A stretch of 64,000 bases of DNA from Hymenobacter psoromatis (GTDB taxonomy: Bacteria > Bacteroidota > Bacteroidia > Cytophagales > Hymenobacteraceae): positions 124,001 to 188,000 of the forward strand of contig NZ_JAIFAG010000001.1 of the NCBI RefSeq assembly GCF_020012125.1, given 5' to 3'. The notes beneath the pieces are model-generated. The model was not told where the DNA came from. It saw only the letters and a program-made list of their open reading frames with translations, and made no database searches. This document shows positions 50,520-59,717 of the stretch, piece after piece (within the stretch, counting starts at the first letter, position 1; each line of letters starts with the position of its first letter). Position numbers and translations under genes: made by a program.

Positions 50520-52094
50520 ATGGAATCCCCGACCCCGCCCAAGGGTAGCTTAGAAGACCTGTTCCGCCACCACCTGCTCGAGAGCGAGGCGGCGGCGGTG
50601 CCCCCGCGCCCTCACGTGTGGGAGCAGCTGGACAATAGCCTCTTGCTAGCTCAGAATGAACAGTACCGGCGGCGGCTGCGCGCGCACCGCTGGGCCATCG
50701 CGGCCAGCCTGCTGCTGGCTTCGCTGGCCGGGGGCGGCTGGCTGCACAGCCAGCTAGCCCCGGCCCCCACGCTGGCCACGGCTACCCCCGCGGCGGCCGA
50801 CCGGCCCGGCCTGGCTACCGCCCGCCGGGCAGGCGCGGCTCTGGCTCCGCCGCAGCTCAGCCCGGTTTCTATTACCAACCGCTCCGACGCTACCCTTGCT
50901 ACTACCACCCCGCCCGCTATCGACCAAACTTCTACGCTGGCCTCCGTGGCCCTACCCCCTGCCACTCACCCTGGAGCGGCCGTTGCCCAGGTTGCTACCC
51001 CCACTTCGCGCGTCCGGGCCGGCCGTCGCCATTTAGGGCGCTTTGCGCCGGGCACACTGCTGGCCAGCCCAGATGGGGCTATTGTTTCGGGTGAGGCCAC
51101 TGGGCGGGCTTATCTTACTGGTAATGTGGCTATTGCTCCGCCGGCTACAACTGCCGAAGCCGTCTCGGGCTCTCTACCCCTCCCAGTGGCGGTAGCCCTG
51201 GCTGCGACTGGCACACCGATGGGCGCGGAAGACGGCCCGGCCGGGGCCGCTGGCCTGCTGGCCACCCACGAGGCGGGCCTGGCGCTGCCCGTGGCGGCCT
51301 TGCCCGCCAGCTTGGACCCCGTGCCGGTGACGATGCCGCCGGTGGAGCTGGCGCGGCACTGGCAGTTTGGGCTCGGCTACGCGGTCAGCGCGTTTCAGCC
51401 CAATATCAACTTCACGAAGGCTACTGCGAGCTACGGAAGCTTTGTGACGACAAACGCGGTAGCCATTGCCCGCCCCACCACGGTAGAGTACCGCGAGAGC
51501 CTGCACCAGGGCCTGGGCCAGCGCCTGAGCCTGTGGGCTACCCGCCGCCTGGGGGCTAGCCGCTGGGGCCTGCGCACGGCCCTGGAGCTGAGCCAAAACA
51601 CGGCCAGCTCGGCGGGCGCGGCGATTTATGACGACGGCCCGGTAGCAACCCTCGCGTATATGCAGGCGCTGCCGCCGCAGGCCCAGGCGCAACGCACGAC
51701 GTACCGCTACCGCGCGGCCAGCGTGTCGGCTGAGGCCCGCTACACTAACCCCGTGAAGTCGGGCTTCTCGCTCTACGGCCGAATGGGCGCGCTGCTCACC
51801 ACGTTATTCAGTGCCCACAGCGAAGTGGAAGGCGTGCCCGAAGCCACGCGCACCTACACTCTACTCTCGACCAGCTCGCCCTACCGGCACCTGACGGCGG
51901 GCCTGCGGGGCGGGGGCGGCATTCAGTACCGGCCGGCGGGCCACCAGTGGGCCCTCAACCTGGGGCCGGTGGCTGAGGTCGGCATTTTGAGTATGAGCGC
52001 CGACCCCGGCCAGGATTTCTGGCACCAGCCGCGGCCCTATAGCTTTGGGCTGGAAGCTGGCCTGGAGCTGGGCCGTAGTCCTAAAGCCCCTTAA
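50520..52094 (+). CDS. ECF partner: anti-sigma-like N-terminus, one membrane helix, outer-membrane-barrel-like C-terminus
   Basis: A 524-residue protein. Residues 10-50 (LEDLFRHHLLESEAAAVPPR, then PHVWEQLDNSLL) match the short cytosolic segment found in proteins encoded after Bacteroidota ECF sigma factors. A single membrane helix lies at about 59-76. An Ala/Thr/Pro-rich linker runs to about 270. The C-terminal part (HWQFGLGYAVSAFQ...RLSLWATRRLGASRWGLRTA...GLRGGGGIQYRPAGHQWALN) has the amphipathic strands of an outer-membrane-type barrel. It likely senses envelope state and controls the sigma factor; this is inferred from place and layout. Confidence 0.78.
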   Translation: MESPTPPKGSLEDLFRHHLLESEAAAVPPRPHVWEQLDNSLLLAQNEQYRRRLRAHRWAIAASLLLASLAGGGWLHSQLAPAPTLATATPAAADRPGLATARRAGAALAPPQLSPVSITNRSDATLATTTPPAIDQTSTLASVALPPATHPGAAVAQVATPTSRVRAGRRHLGRFAPGTLLASPDGAIVSGEATGRAYLTGNVAIAPPATTAEAVSGSLPLPVAVALAATGTPMGAEDGPAGAAGLLATHEAGLALPVAALPASLDPVPVTMPPVELARHWQFGLGYAVSAFQPNINFTKATASYGSFVTTNAVAIARPTTVEYRESLHQGLGQRLSLWATRRLGASRWGLRTALELSQNTASSAGAAIYDDGPVATLAYMQALPPQAQAQRTTYRYRAASVSAEARYTNPVKSGFSLYGRMGALLTTLFSAHSEVEGVPEATRTYTLLSTSSPYRHLTAGLRGGGGIQYRPAGHQWALNLGPVAEVGILSMSADPGQDFWHQPRPYSFGLEAGLELGRSPKAP

Positions 52095-52147
52095 TTTGCC
52101 GGGCTGCCATCGCTGGGCCGCTGCGTACTATCCTTTAAAAAAAGCTT

Positions 52148-52309
52148 ATGCCTTTTCTCTTACGCTTATTGCTGGTGGCAGCAGCAGGTGGCTGCATCGT
52201 GGGGGCGCGGCTGGCCACCCGCCACTGCCTGGGCCAGCGCCAGGAAGCCAGTCGGCCCTACTCGCGCGCTGCGGTGGGTAGCGCCCGGCTCGTGTCCCAG
52301 CTTCCTTAA
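52148..52309 (+). CDS. Possible 53-residue lipoprotein
   Basis: ATG 52148 opens a 53-codon frame. MPFLLRLLLVAAAGGC is a short signal-like segment with a lipobox Cys16, followed by a basic tail (ARLATRHCLGQRQEASRPYS). It sits in the 268-nt gap between the ECF partner gene and the next lipoprotein, in the same direction. No domain is seen, and I cannot rule out chance. Confidence 0.4.
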   Translation: MPFLLRLLLVAAAGGCIVGARLATRHCLGQRQEASRPYSRAAVGSARLVSQLP

Positions 52310-52362
52310 GCGCGGCGCGCTTGAGCATCAGTTAATTACTTTATTCCTCGCCCTTCTGAGCT

Positions 52363-52731
52363 ATGCGAAAATTTCGTTTGAGCGCCCTGGCTGCTCTAGT
52401 GGTGCTGCCCCTGCTGGCTGCTCGGTGCCAGAAGGAGGTAGCGCCCACGCCGGAATGCTCGACTACTAGCCTACAGGTCAAAATAGTGGAGCTGCAAGCC
52501 AAGCCCAAGGGCAACCCAGCCTACACTATCTGGCAGTATAAGTGGCAAGGCCAGAAGGTATACCTGGCCTCGGACCAGACATGCTGCGACCAGTTCGTCA
52601 CACTCTATGACGGGTGCTTTAACGTACTGTGTGCCCCCAGCGGCGGCCTGAGTGGCAAAGGTGACGGCCGCTGCCCGGAGTTCTACCAGCAGGCTACCGA
52701 CGAGCAGCTGGTGTGGCGCGACCCGCGCTAG
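52363..52731 (+). CDS. Cys-rich lipoprotein (DUF6970-like)
   Basis: A 122-residue lipoprotein. The signal peptide ends in LLAARC (Cys22). The mature domain has WQYKWQGQKVYLASDQTCCD with QFVTLYDGCFNVLCAPSGGL and GKGDGRCPEFYQQATDEQLV, with six cysteines that could form three disulfides. This pattern matches small Bacteroidota lipoproteins labelled DUF6970 (from memory). Function unknown. It precedes uvrB by 90 nt. Confidence 0.8.
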   Translation: MRKFRLSALAALVVLPLLAARCQKEVAPTPECSTTSLQVKIVELQAKPKGNPAYTIWQYKWQGQKVYLASDQTCCDQFVTLYDGCFNVLCAPSGGLSGKGDGRCPEFYQQATDEQLVWRDPR

Positions 52732-52821
52732 GCCCTACCCCCTCGCTTTTTCTCGAAAGCGCGGAAACCTCGGCGGTGGGTTTAGGGTTTGCAAGATTGG
52801 CCTTTTTCCAGCCGCTCGCGC

Positions 52822-54867
52822 ATGTCCACGTACCAGCTTACTTCCGACTTTCAACCTACCGGCGACCAGCCGCGCGCCATTGCTCAGCTCGTGCAGGGTG
52901 TTGAGGCCGGCGAGCCGGCCCAGGTGCTGCTCGGAGCCACGGGTACCGGTAAAACCTTCACGATGGCCAACGTGATTGCCGAAACCGGCAAGCCGGCTCT
53001 GGTACTGTGCCACAATAAGACGCTGGCTGCCCAGCTCTACGGCGAGTTTAAGGGGTTCTTCCCGAATAATGCCGTTGAGTACTATATCAGCTACTACGAC
53101 TATTACCAGCCGGAAGCCTACATTGCCAGCTCCGACGTCTTTATTGAGAAGGACTTAGCCATCAATGAGGAGATTGAGAAGCTGCGGCTACACTGCACCA
53201 GCACGCTGCTGAGCGGGCGGCGCGATGTGGTGGTGATTGCTTCAGTATCATGTATTTATGGTATTGGTAACCCGGAGGAATTTAGCAAGAATGTTATCTT
53301 CTTGGCGCCCGGCCACCGCTACTCGCGCAATAACCTGCTCTACCAGTTTGTGCAGATTCTGTACTCGCGCACCGAGGTCGAGTTCAAGCGCGGCTCGTTT
53401 CGGGTGAAGGGCGATACGGTGGACGTGTTTCCGGCCTACGCCGACTACGCCTACCGCATTTTCTTCTTCGGCGATGAGATTGAGGCGATTCAGAAGATTG
53501 ACCCCGTGAGCGGGCGTAAGCTCTCGGATGAGAAGAATATGACCCTCTACCCCGCCAACCTGTTTGTGACGGGTAAGGAGACGCTGAACACCGCCATCCA
53601 CGAAATTCAGGATGATATGGTGCAGCAGCACAAGTACTTTGAGAAGGAGGGTCGCGACGTGGAGGCCCGCCGCATTCAGGAGCGCACTGAGTTTGACCTC
53701 GAAATGATACGCGAGCTGGGCTACTGCTCGGGTATTGAGAACTACTCGCGCTACTTCGACCGGCGCGAGCCGGGCTCGCGGCCGTTCTGTTTGCTCGATT
53801 ATTTCCCCAAGGATTATCTGCTGGTTGTGGACGAGAGCCACGCCACCATTCCGCAAATCCGGGCCATGTGGGGCGGTGACCGCTCGCGCAAGACGGCCCT
53901 CATCGAGTATGGCTTCCGCCTACCCTCCGCTTTTGACAATAGGCCGCTGACATTCAACGAGTTCGAGAGTATGTACCGGCAGGCGGTATTCGTGAGTGCC
54001 ACGCCGGCTGACTATGAGCTGACTCAGGCTAATGGGGTAGTGGTGGAGCAAATTATCCGCCCCACCGGCCTGCTGGACCCGGTAATTGACCTGCGGCCTA
54101 GCGTGAACCAGATTGACGACCTGCTCGATGAGGTGGATGAGCGGGTGAAGGCCGGCGACCGCGTGCTAGTGACGACCCTCACCAAGCGCATGGCCGAAGA
54201 GCTGAGTAAGTATATGGAGCGCCTGGGTATTAAGGTCGAATATATTCACTCGGACGTGAAGACGCTGGACCGGGTGGAGATTCTGCGCCGCCTGCGGCTG
54301 GGCGAGGTAGATGTGCTTATTGGCGTAAACCTACTGCGCGAAGGCCTTGATTTGCCGGAAGTTAGCCTGGTAGCCATTCTGGATGCCGACAAGGAAGGCT
54401 TCCTGCGCGACCAGCGCTCGCTCATCCAGACGATGGGTAGGGCGGCGCGTAATGAGCGCGGCAAAGTCATTCTCTACGCCGACCGCATGACGGGCTCGAT
54501 GCAGCGCGCCATTGACGAAACCAACCGCCGCCGCGCCACCCAACAGGCATATAACGAGGAACACGGCATCACGCCGCGCACGGTGCGCAAGAGCCACGCC
54601 CAGATTCTAGGCCAGACCGACCTGGCCGACTACCGCACTGTAGAGGCCCAGGCCCCCGCCGGAGCCTACGCCGAAGGCGGTGCGGCCCTGGCAATGGCCG
54701 CTGAGCCGGTAGTGGCCATGATGAACCGAGCCGAGCTGGAAAAGCTCATTAAAACCACCGAAAAGCGAATGGAAGCCGCCGCTAAGGAATTGGACTTTTT
54801 GCAAGCTGCCAAGTTGCGCGACGAGTTGGGGGCTTTGAAGCAGATGCTGAAGGGGAAGAGAGATTAA
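52822..54867 (+). CDS. uvrB: Excinuclease ABC subunit UvrB
   Basis: A 681-residue UvrB. Walker A GATGTGKTF is at residues 38-46, the beta-hairpin region is YYISYYDYYQPEAYI, and the helicase motifs include VVDESHATIPQIRAMWGGD, VSATPADYEL and the late LREGLDLPEVSLVAILDADK with MGRAARNERGKVILYAD. The C-terminal UVR motif lies in KRMEAAAKELDFLQAAKLRD. It verifies DNA damage and hands it to UvrC in nucleotide excision repair. ATG 52822 matches the family start. Confidence 0.97.
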   Translation: MSTYQLTSDFQPTGDQPRAIAQLVQGVEAGEPAQVLLGATGTGKTFTMANVIAETGKPALVLCHNKTLAAQLYGEFKGFFPNNAVEYYISYYDYYQPEAYIASSDVFIEKDLAINEEIEKLRLHCTSTLLSGRRDVVVIASVSCIYGIGNPEEFSKNVIFLAPGHRYSRNNLLYQFVQILYSRTEVEFKRGSFRVKGDTVDVFPAYADYAYRIFFFGDEIEAIQKIDPVSGRKLSDEKNMTLYPANLFVTGKETLNTAIHEIQDDMVQQHKYFEKEGRDVEARRIQERTEFDLEMIRELGYCSGIENYSRYFDRREPGSRPFCLLDYFPKDYLLVVDESHATIPQIRAMWGGDRSRKTALIEYGFRLPSAFDNRPLTFNEFESMYRQAVFVSATPADYELTQANGVVVEQIIRPTGLLDPVIDLRPSVNQIDDLLDEVDERVKAGDRVLVTTLTKRMAEELSKYMERLGIKVEYIHSDVKTLDRVEILRRLRLGEVDVLIGVNLLREGLDLPEVSLVAILDADKEGFLRDQRSLIQTMGRAARNERGKVILYADRMTGSMQRAIDETNRRRATQQAYNEEHGITPRTVRKSHAQILGQTDLADYRTVEAQAPAGAYAEGGAALAMAAEPVVAMMNRAELEKLIKTTEKRMEAAAKELDFLQAAKLRDELGALKQMLKGKRD

Positions 54868-54888
54868 AAGCCGTAATTTTAGCTCCTT

Positions 54889-55116
54889 ATGAATACTTCG
54901 CCATCACTTATCAGCACGCAGCCCGGCATTCGGTTTGGCAAGCCCTGCATTACCGGCACACGCATCGCGGTGCAGGACATTCTGGGTTGGCTGGCTTCTG
55001 GGATGACAAACGAAGAAATTATCGAGGACTTCCCCGAATTAACGGTGGTCCACATTCGGGCGGCTTTGGCCTTCGCGGCCAATTTGGAGGAGCCCACTCG
55101 TCAACTTGCTGCTTAA
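54889..55116 (+). CDS. DUF433 family antitoxin
   Basis: A 75-residue protein. The DUF433 pattern is clear: IRFGKPCITGTRIAVQDILG (about residues 10-29), WLASGMTNEEIIEDFPELTV and HIRAALAFAANLEE. It has a helix-turn-helix-like fold. Family knowledge: DUF433 proteins form antitoxin pairs with DUF5615 PIN-like toxins. The stop codon abuts the ATG of the interrupted toxin gene (TAAATG). Confidence 0.9.
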   Translation: MNTSPSLISTQPGIRFGKPCITGTRIAVQDILGWLASGMTNEEIIEDFPELTVVHIRAALAFAANLEEPTRQLAA

Positions 55117-55452
55117 ATGAACTGGCTGCTAGATGCCAATTTATCATACCGGCTCGTTCGCCAGTTGACGGAACTGCCCGTGTAAGTGCGACACGTTAGT
55201 AAAACTGGGTTGCCCAACCCGGCCGAGGACCACGACATCTGGGACTGGGCAAAAAGACCTGGCTACCTGGTTGTTACCAATGATGACGATTTTTATCGCT
55301 TTGCCGGAGTGCTGGGTTTTCCGCCCAAAGTAGTTATGCTACGGGTCGGTAACCAGTCAACTCGCTCATTGGCTGCGTTATTGAGGCTACATTTGTCAAC
55401 TATTCAACAGTTAGTTGATTCCCCAACCAGTGGCGTATTAGAGCTTTACTAA
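55117..55452 (+). pseudogene. DUF5615 PIN-like toxin interrupted by an in-frame TAA
   Basis: ATG 55117 starts MNWLLDANLSYRLVRQLTEL-PV, then TAA at 55183-55185, after which the same frame continues VRHVSKTGLPNPAEDHDIWD, GYLVVTNDDDFYRFAGVLGF and PPKVVMLRVGNQSTRSLAAL to the true end. Together they give a normal-length 111-residue DUF5615 (Mut7-C/PIN-like) toxin with acidic residues Asp6 and the late TNDDDF. One base change explains the stop. The toxin is probably inactive, unless the stop is read through or is a sequencing error. A downstream restart would lack the first Asp. Confidence 0.8.
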
Positions 55453-55490
55453 GTTCAGCCTGGTATACCTACGGCGGCGCTGAAACCCGC

Positions 55491-56009
55491 TTACTCCTTC
55501 TCCTTCTTCACCACACTTACGGAGCCGTCGTGCTCCAGGCGCACGGTTTTGGTTTCGCTGAGGTCGTCGAGGTTGGCCGCGCCGCGCACGGCGGCGCGCA
55601 TGGCTTGCTCGGAAAAGCTGGCTACGCGCAGTTCGTCGTAGTGAATGAGGTCACCTTCGGCCAGAATGGAAGGCTCCCCCTTAATTAAGCGGCCTAGGGG
55701 TGGGAAAAAGTACGTGGCGTAGGCGATAACCCGGTGCAGCACCACCAGCGTGACGGCCGCCGCGATAGTGGCCCCAAACGGGCCAGCCGCCGCAATGGCG
55801 CGGCTCAGCAGCCCACCGAGCATAAACTTAACAATGGTTTCGAGGGCACTACTGCTGGCAAACGTGCGACGGCCCGACAGGCGGAGCAGCACAATAGCGA
55901 TGACAAAGATGACTCCCGTGCGCCAGCAAATCTGGCTGGTGGTAATAGTGCTGGCAGAGGCAGAAAGACCCAGCAGGTCAGACCAAAGTTCTTTGATATT
56001 GTCAAGCAT
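55491..56009 (-). CDS. DUF421 (YetF-like) membrane protein
   Basis: A 172-residue protein with three hydrophobic segments (about 27-44, 62-82 and 84-106) and a cytosolic C-terminal DUF421 domain (about 110-170). Family segments: VIFVIAIVLLRLSGRRTFAS and GEPSILAEGDLIHYDELRVA. YetF-type proteins are widespread membrane proteins linked to spore or stress phenotypes in Bacillus; biochemical role unknown. Encoded alone. Confidence 0.87.
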   Translation of the reverse strand: MLDNIKELWSDLLGLSASASTITTSQICWRTGVIFVIAIVLLRLSGRRTFASSSALETIVKFMLGGLLSRAIAAAGPFGATIAAAVTLVVLHRVIAYATYFFPPLGRLIKGEPSILAEGDLIHYDELRVASFSEQAMRAAVRGAANLDDLSETKTVRLEHDGSVSVVKKEKE

Positions 56010-56109
56010 AGGGCGAGAATAAAGCTCCTATACGGCGGCCGATTTAAACCAGCTTGCTCAGTACCTTAAAATTGACCTAACCGAGCTGCCAAGGCTGCTC
56101 CGGGCCTGC

Positions 56110-56592
56110 CTACTTAGCTTGCCCGCGGGCGCGCTTGGCGGCCGCGGTGTTGGGTACGGTGTGTTCGCCGGCCCTGGAACCCGCCTGCTTTTTAGCGCTA
56201 GTGGCCTTTTGTTGGGCAGGAGTGAGCTTGTCCCAGGCTTCGGCGGGCAGGTAGCGGGTGGTGCCGCCGGCGCGGCGGGCAGGCTGGCCATCGGCTGTTT
56301 TCCAGTCTTGCTCCGTCCAGTGGTGCAGGTTGGTTTGCTTGGAATTGGGGTGGCGCTGGAGGTAGCCGCCACCAGCCTTTTGGTAGGCCAGGGTGAGCAA
56401 CTGCGACTTGCGGGCGCTCCAGGTGCCGGGCTCACCGCCCTTGGCGGCCACCCTGATTTCGGTTTTCAGGCGCTCGCGTAGGGCGGGGTCCGAGTACGTG
56501 TTTTCGGCGGTGCGGCGGCGGGCGGCGGGCCGAGTCTTGGTTCGTTTGCGAGCTGGGGTGCTGCTGGCATCATCGGGGGCAGTAGTTTTCAT
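56110..56592 (-). CDS. DUF5872-like basic protein
   Basis: A 160-residue basic protein starting MKTTAPDDASSTPARKRTKT. The N-terminal 28 residues are a Lys/Arg-rich tail. The recognisable domain runs YSDPALRERLKTEIRVAAKG, GTWSARKSQLLTLAYQKAGG, LHHWTEQDWKTADGQPA and TTRYLPAEAWDKLTPAQQKA, as in the DUF5872 family found in bacteria and large viruses (assigned from memory). Function unknown; nucleic-acid binding is plausible from charge. ATG 56592 has a TAATTTTG promoter element 25 nt upstream. Confidence 0.8.
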   Translation of the reverse strand: MKTTAPDDASSTPARKRTKTRPAARRRTAENTYSDPALRERLKTEIRVAAKGGEPGTWSARKSQLLTLAYQKAGGGYLQRHPNSKQTNLHHWTEQDWKTADGQPARRAGGTTRYLPAEAWDKLTPAQQKATSAKKQAGSRAGEHTVPNTAAAKRARGQAK

Positions 56593-56616
56593 CACAGGGC
56601 CAGAAAGGTAGAATAC

Positions 56617-56624
56617 CAAAATTA
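56617..56624 (-). promoter_or_regulatory. -7 element (TAATTTTG)
   Basis: The minus strand reads TAATTTTG, an exact TAnnTTTG match, 25 nt upstream of the DUF5872-like gene. It supports the start at 56592. Confidence 0.5.
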
Positions 56625-56825
56625 CGCGCGGCCGGCACGCGGGTTGCACGGTGCGGATAAGTTTTTATGTTTGTTTAAGGTTCATTATCAGAATATTGAA
56701 CAAATTCCGGTGTTTCGATTAGCTGGTGGTCAGCCGGGCCCTGGCTGGCCGCAAGTAGTGGGCTTTGGCCAGAGCCGTCGGCGCGATGCGCGTAACTTGC
56801 CAGCTACATTTTGGCAGAACAGACT

Positions 56826-59144
56826 ATGCGGCTAAACGGATTACGCTGGCTTTTATGGGGGTGGTTGATAGTGCAGCTGGCGGGCCCGGCCTCGGCCCAG
56901 CGAGTAGGACTGGTGCTAAGTGGCGGCGGGGCCAAGGGCCTGGCGCACGTGGGCGTACTCAAGCAGCTGGAAGCCAACGGTATCCCCATTGACTACATTG
57001 TGGGCAATAGCATGGGGGCGGTGGTAGGAGCCATGTACGCGGCCGGCTATTCGCCGCGCGATATTGAGCAGATTGTACTCTCGGAGGATTTTCAGCGCTG
57101 GGCCACCGGCAAAACGCTGCCCGACCAAACGTACAATTTTCTCACGGCTGAGCCCTCACCCGCTGCCCTCAACCTGGGCCTGTCCATTGACTCCACCTTT
57201 CAGGCCACCATCACGCCTACCCTCGTCAACGACCTGAACCTCAACTTTGCCTTGGCGAAACTGCTAGCCCCGGCGGCGGCTGAGGCCAACTATAATTTCG
57301 ACAACCTGTTCGTGCCCTACCGCTGCCTGGCCACGGAAGTCTTCACGCGCGAGAAGGTGGTGCAAAAGTCGGGCTTGCTGGCCGATGCCGTGCGCAACTC
57401 GATGGCCTACCCCCTGGCTTTCCGGCCCATTCGCAACCTCGACGGGCGCTACCTGTTCGACGGGGCCGTGCTGGATAATTTTCCGACGGACGTGATGCGG
57501 AAGGAGTTTAAGCCCGACGTTATCATTGGGGTGAACGTGGGCGATGTGGCGCTCAAGAAATATCCTTACAAGAAAGATAATGAGTTGCTGACCACTACGT
57601 TGATTTTTTTGGGTACCAGCGTGGCCGATACTAATAGCGTGGGGAAAAACGGTATCTACATTCAACCGGACCTGGGCGGCCTGGGCGCAGCCGACTTCGA
57701 TAAGGTGCGCACGCTCATTGCCGAGGGCGACACAGCTACCCAGCTCAAGCTACCCGAAATTCGGCAGCGCATCGCGCGTCGCGTCGATACGGTGGCCTTG
57801 CAGGCGCGCCGCCTGGCTTTTCAGCAGGGCGTGCCTACCCCCCGCTTCGTGAAGGTAGAAGTGAGCGGCCTGCGCCCCGACCAGAACGAGTATGCCCGCA
57901 GCTTTTTCCCGAAGGATGGCGCTACCTACACCCTCGACGGGCTGGAGAACGGCTACTACCGCTTGGCTTCGGACAGCTATTTCCGCAATATCTACCCGCG
58001 CCTGCGCTACGACCCGGAACTGAAGGGCTACGTGTTCGGGCTCGACGTGCAACGCAATAACAACGTTTCGGCTGAGGTCGGCTTCGCCCTGAGCACCCGG
58101 CCCATCGAGAGCTTGTATTTGGGCGTGGAGTTTCGCTACCTGCGGCGGCTGCTGTACTCGGTGGCGGCCAACGTGAGTGTAGGGCGCTTCTACAACGGCG
58201 CGCAGGCGTCGTTCCGGCTGAATGCGCCGGGGCGGCTGCCGTTCTACGTATCGCCCATCGTGACCTACAACCAGTGGGACTACCAGCAGACGGGCGGCCT
58301 GCTGGGCCGAGATGTGGTGAATACGCAGGTGCTGCAAAAGGACACGAAAGTGGGCGCGCAGTTTGGGGTGTCGCCGCGCTACCGCTCGCGCGTGGTACTC
58401 GACGCAGGGGCTTTCTTCAACGTGGACAACTATGCTAACGCGACCGATTTACAGTCGTCGGACCGGCTCGACCGCACCTCATTTAAGGGCGGCACTGCGG
58501 CGTTGCGCTTTACCCGCAACTCGCTCAACCGCAAGCAGTACGCCACGGCGGGCCAGCGCGCCGTTATCACGGTGCGGGGCGTCACGGGCACCGAGGTCTA
58601 CGACCCCGGCACTACCTCCAACACCCAGGACCTGGGCGAGCGCTCGCGGCACCACGAGTGGCTACAATTCAGGGGCACCTATGAGCGCTACTACCCCCTG
58701 CGCCAGGACAAGTCGGCCTGGGGCTACTTCGGGGAAATCTCGGTCAGCGGCCAGGGCACGTTTTTCAACTATCGCTCTTCGCTGACGACCGCGCCCGTTT
58801 TCGCGCCGCTGGTCGATTCGCGCACGCTCTTTATGGAGCACTACCGCTCGCCGCGCTTTGTGGCGGCCGGGCTGCGCTACTCGCAGCCGGTGCTGGGCAA
58901 GCTGGAGTGGCGCTCTGAGCTTTTCGCTCATACCAACCTTACCCCCCTTACCGACAATAACCAGATAGCCGAGCGCGGCAAGGGCCTCAGCCGGCCCTAC
59001 CTCACGGCCGTTACGGGCCTCATCCTCACCACCCCCGTGGGCCCGCTGGCTGTGCACGCCGAATACTACGATGACCCCGCCCACCGCTTCGGCGTGTACG
59101 GCCACCTGGGCTACATCCTCTTCCGTGGCCGCTCGCTGGAATAG
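56826..59144 (+). CDS. Patatin-like phospholipase fused to POTRA and outer-membrane barrel (PlpD/type Vd-like)
   Basis: A 772-residue protein with a signal peptide (to about residue 24). The patatin domain spans about 27-320: oxyanion loop SGGGAKG (32-38), nucleophile GNSMG (Ser62) and the dyad Asp in YLFDGAVLDNFP. A POTRA-like segment follows (about 345-400: TPRFVKVEVSGLRPDQNEYA), then a C-terminal Omp85-type barrel to the last residue (FRGRSLE). This matches the PlpD layout, in which the barrel places the lipase on or releases it from the cell surface. In Bacteroidota such proteins are common. ATG 56826 starts the signal peptide. Confidence 0.92.
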   Translation: MRLNGLRWLLWGWLIVQLAGPASAQRVGLVLSGGGAKGLAHVGVLKQLEANGIPIDYIVGNSMGAVVGAMYAAGYSPRDIEQIVLSEDFQRWATGKTLPDQTYNFLTAEPSPAALNLGLSIDSTFQATITPTLVNDLNLNFALAKLLAPAAAEANYNFDNLFVPYRCLATEVFTREKVVQKSGLLADAVRNSMAYPLAFRPIRNLDGRYLFDGAVLDNFPTDVMRKEFKPDVIIGVNVGDVALKKYPYKKDNELLTTTLIFLGTSVADTNSVGKNGIYIQPDLGGLGAADFDKVRTLIAEGDTATQLKLPEIRQRIARRVDTVALQARRLAFQQGVPTPRFVKVEVSGLRPDQNEYARSFFPKDGATYTLDGLENGYYRLASDSYFRNIYPRLRYDPELKGYVFGLDVQRNNNVSAEVGFALSTRPIESLYLGVEFRYLRRLLYSVAANVSVGRFYNGAQASFRLNAPGRLPFYVSPIVTYNQWDYQQTGGLLGRDVVNTQVLQKDTKVGAQFGVSPRYRSRVVLDAGAFFNVDNYANATDLQSSDRLDRTSFKGGTAALRFTRNSLNRKQYATAGQRAVITVRGVTGTEVYDPGTTSNTQDLGERSRHHEWLQFRGTYERYYPLRQDKSAWGYFGEISVSGQGTFFNYRSSLTTAPVFAPLVDSRTLFMEHYRSPRFVAAGLRYSQPVLGKLEWRSELFAHTNLTPLTDNNQIAERGKGLSRPYLTAVTGLILTTPVGPLAVHAEYYDDPAHRFGVYGHLGYILFRGRSLE

Positions 59145-59170
59145 GGGCCTTTTAGTAGGGGTAGGAATTG

Positions 59171-59620
59171 TCAACAGTGGCGGAGCCAGACCATAGTGGC
59201 AGCCATGTGAGTAAGAGCTAACCAATGCTTGTTCGGCTTGTCGTAGCGCGCGGCGAACTGGCGTTTGAGGCGGCTAAAAAGTCGTTCAATGGCCTGGCGC
59301 TGGGCATAGCGCACAGGGTAATACAGGCAGGGGCAATAGCGCTTGCACCGCGGCGAGATGATGGCGTAGGTGCCACGAGCGGCCAGGCTAACGGGTCCGG
59401 CGTCGTAGCTGCGGTCGGCGAGTAGGTGGGCGGGGGGTAACTCGCCGAGCAAGGGCAGCCTCGTACAAAACGGCCGTGGGCGTCAGCCACGATGTGCAGC
59501 TTGCTGCTTAAGCCCCCGTAGCGGCCGGAAGTAGGTATCCGTAGTGCGCCAGTTGCCCTAGGCCAGGGGTAGGGCACGCCACCGGCATCCATTACGCGCC
59601 AGCCACAGCATAATATTTCC
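59171..59620 (-). pseudogene. IS5-family transposase remnant
   Basis: Two frames on the minus strand hold pieces of a DDE transposase. One has GRYGGLSSKLHIVADAHGRF, the usual strand around the second Asp. The other (59171-59452) has HLLADRSYDAG, QAIERLFSRLKRQFAARYDK and HMAATMVWLRHC, the conserved C-terminal Glu region. The join needs a frameshift and the stretch between them is too short; the N-terminal half is missing. A truncated, inactive copy. No target duplication can be assigned. Confidence 0.8.
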
Positions 59621-59717
59621 TGGTTCCTCTGACTTACATATTCCCTATTTAAACCAGTGTTGAAAAACATCATTGAAGTAAAAGTGCTGGCTCCATAGAT
59701 GAAAACGCTTGACGATT

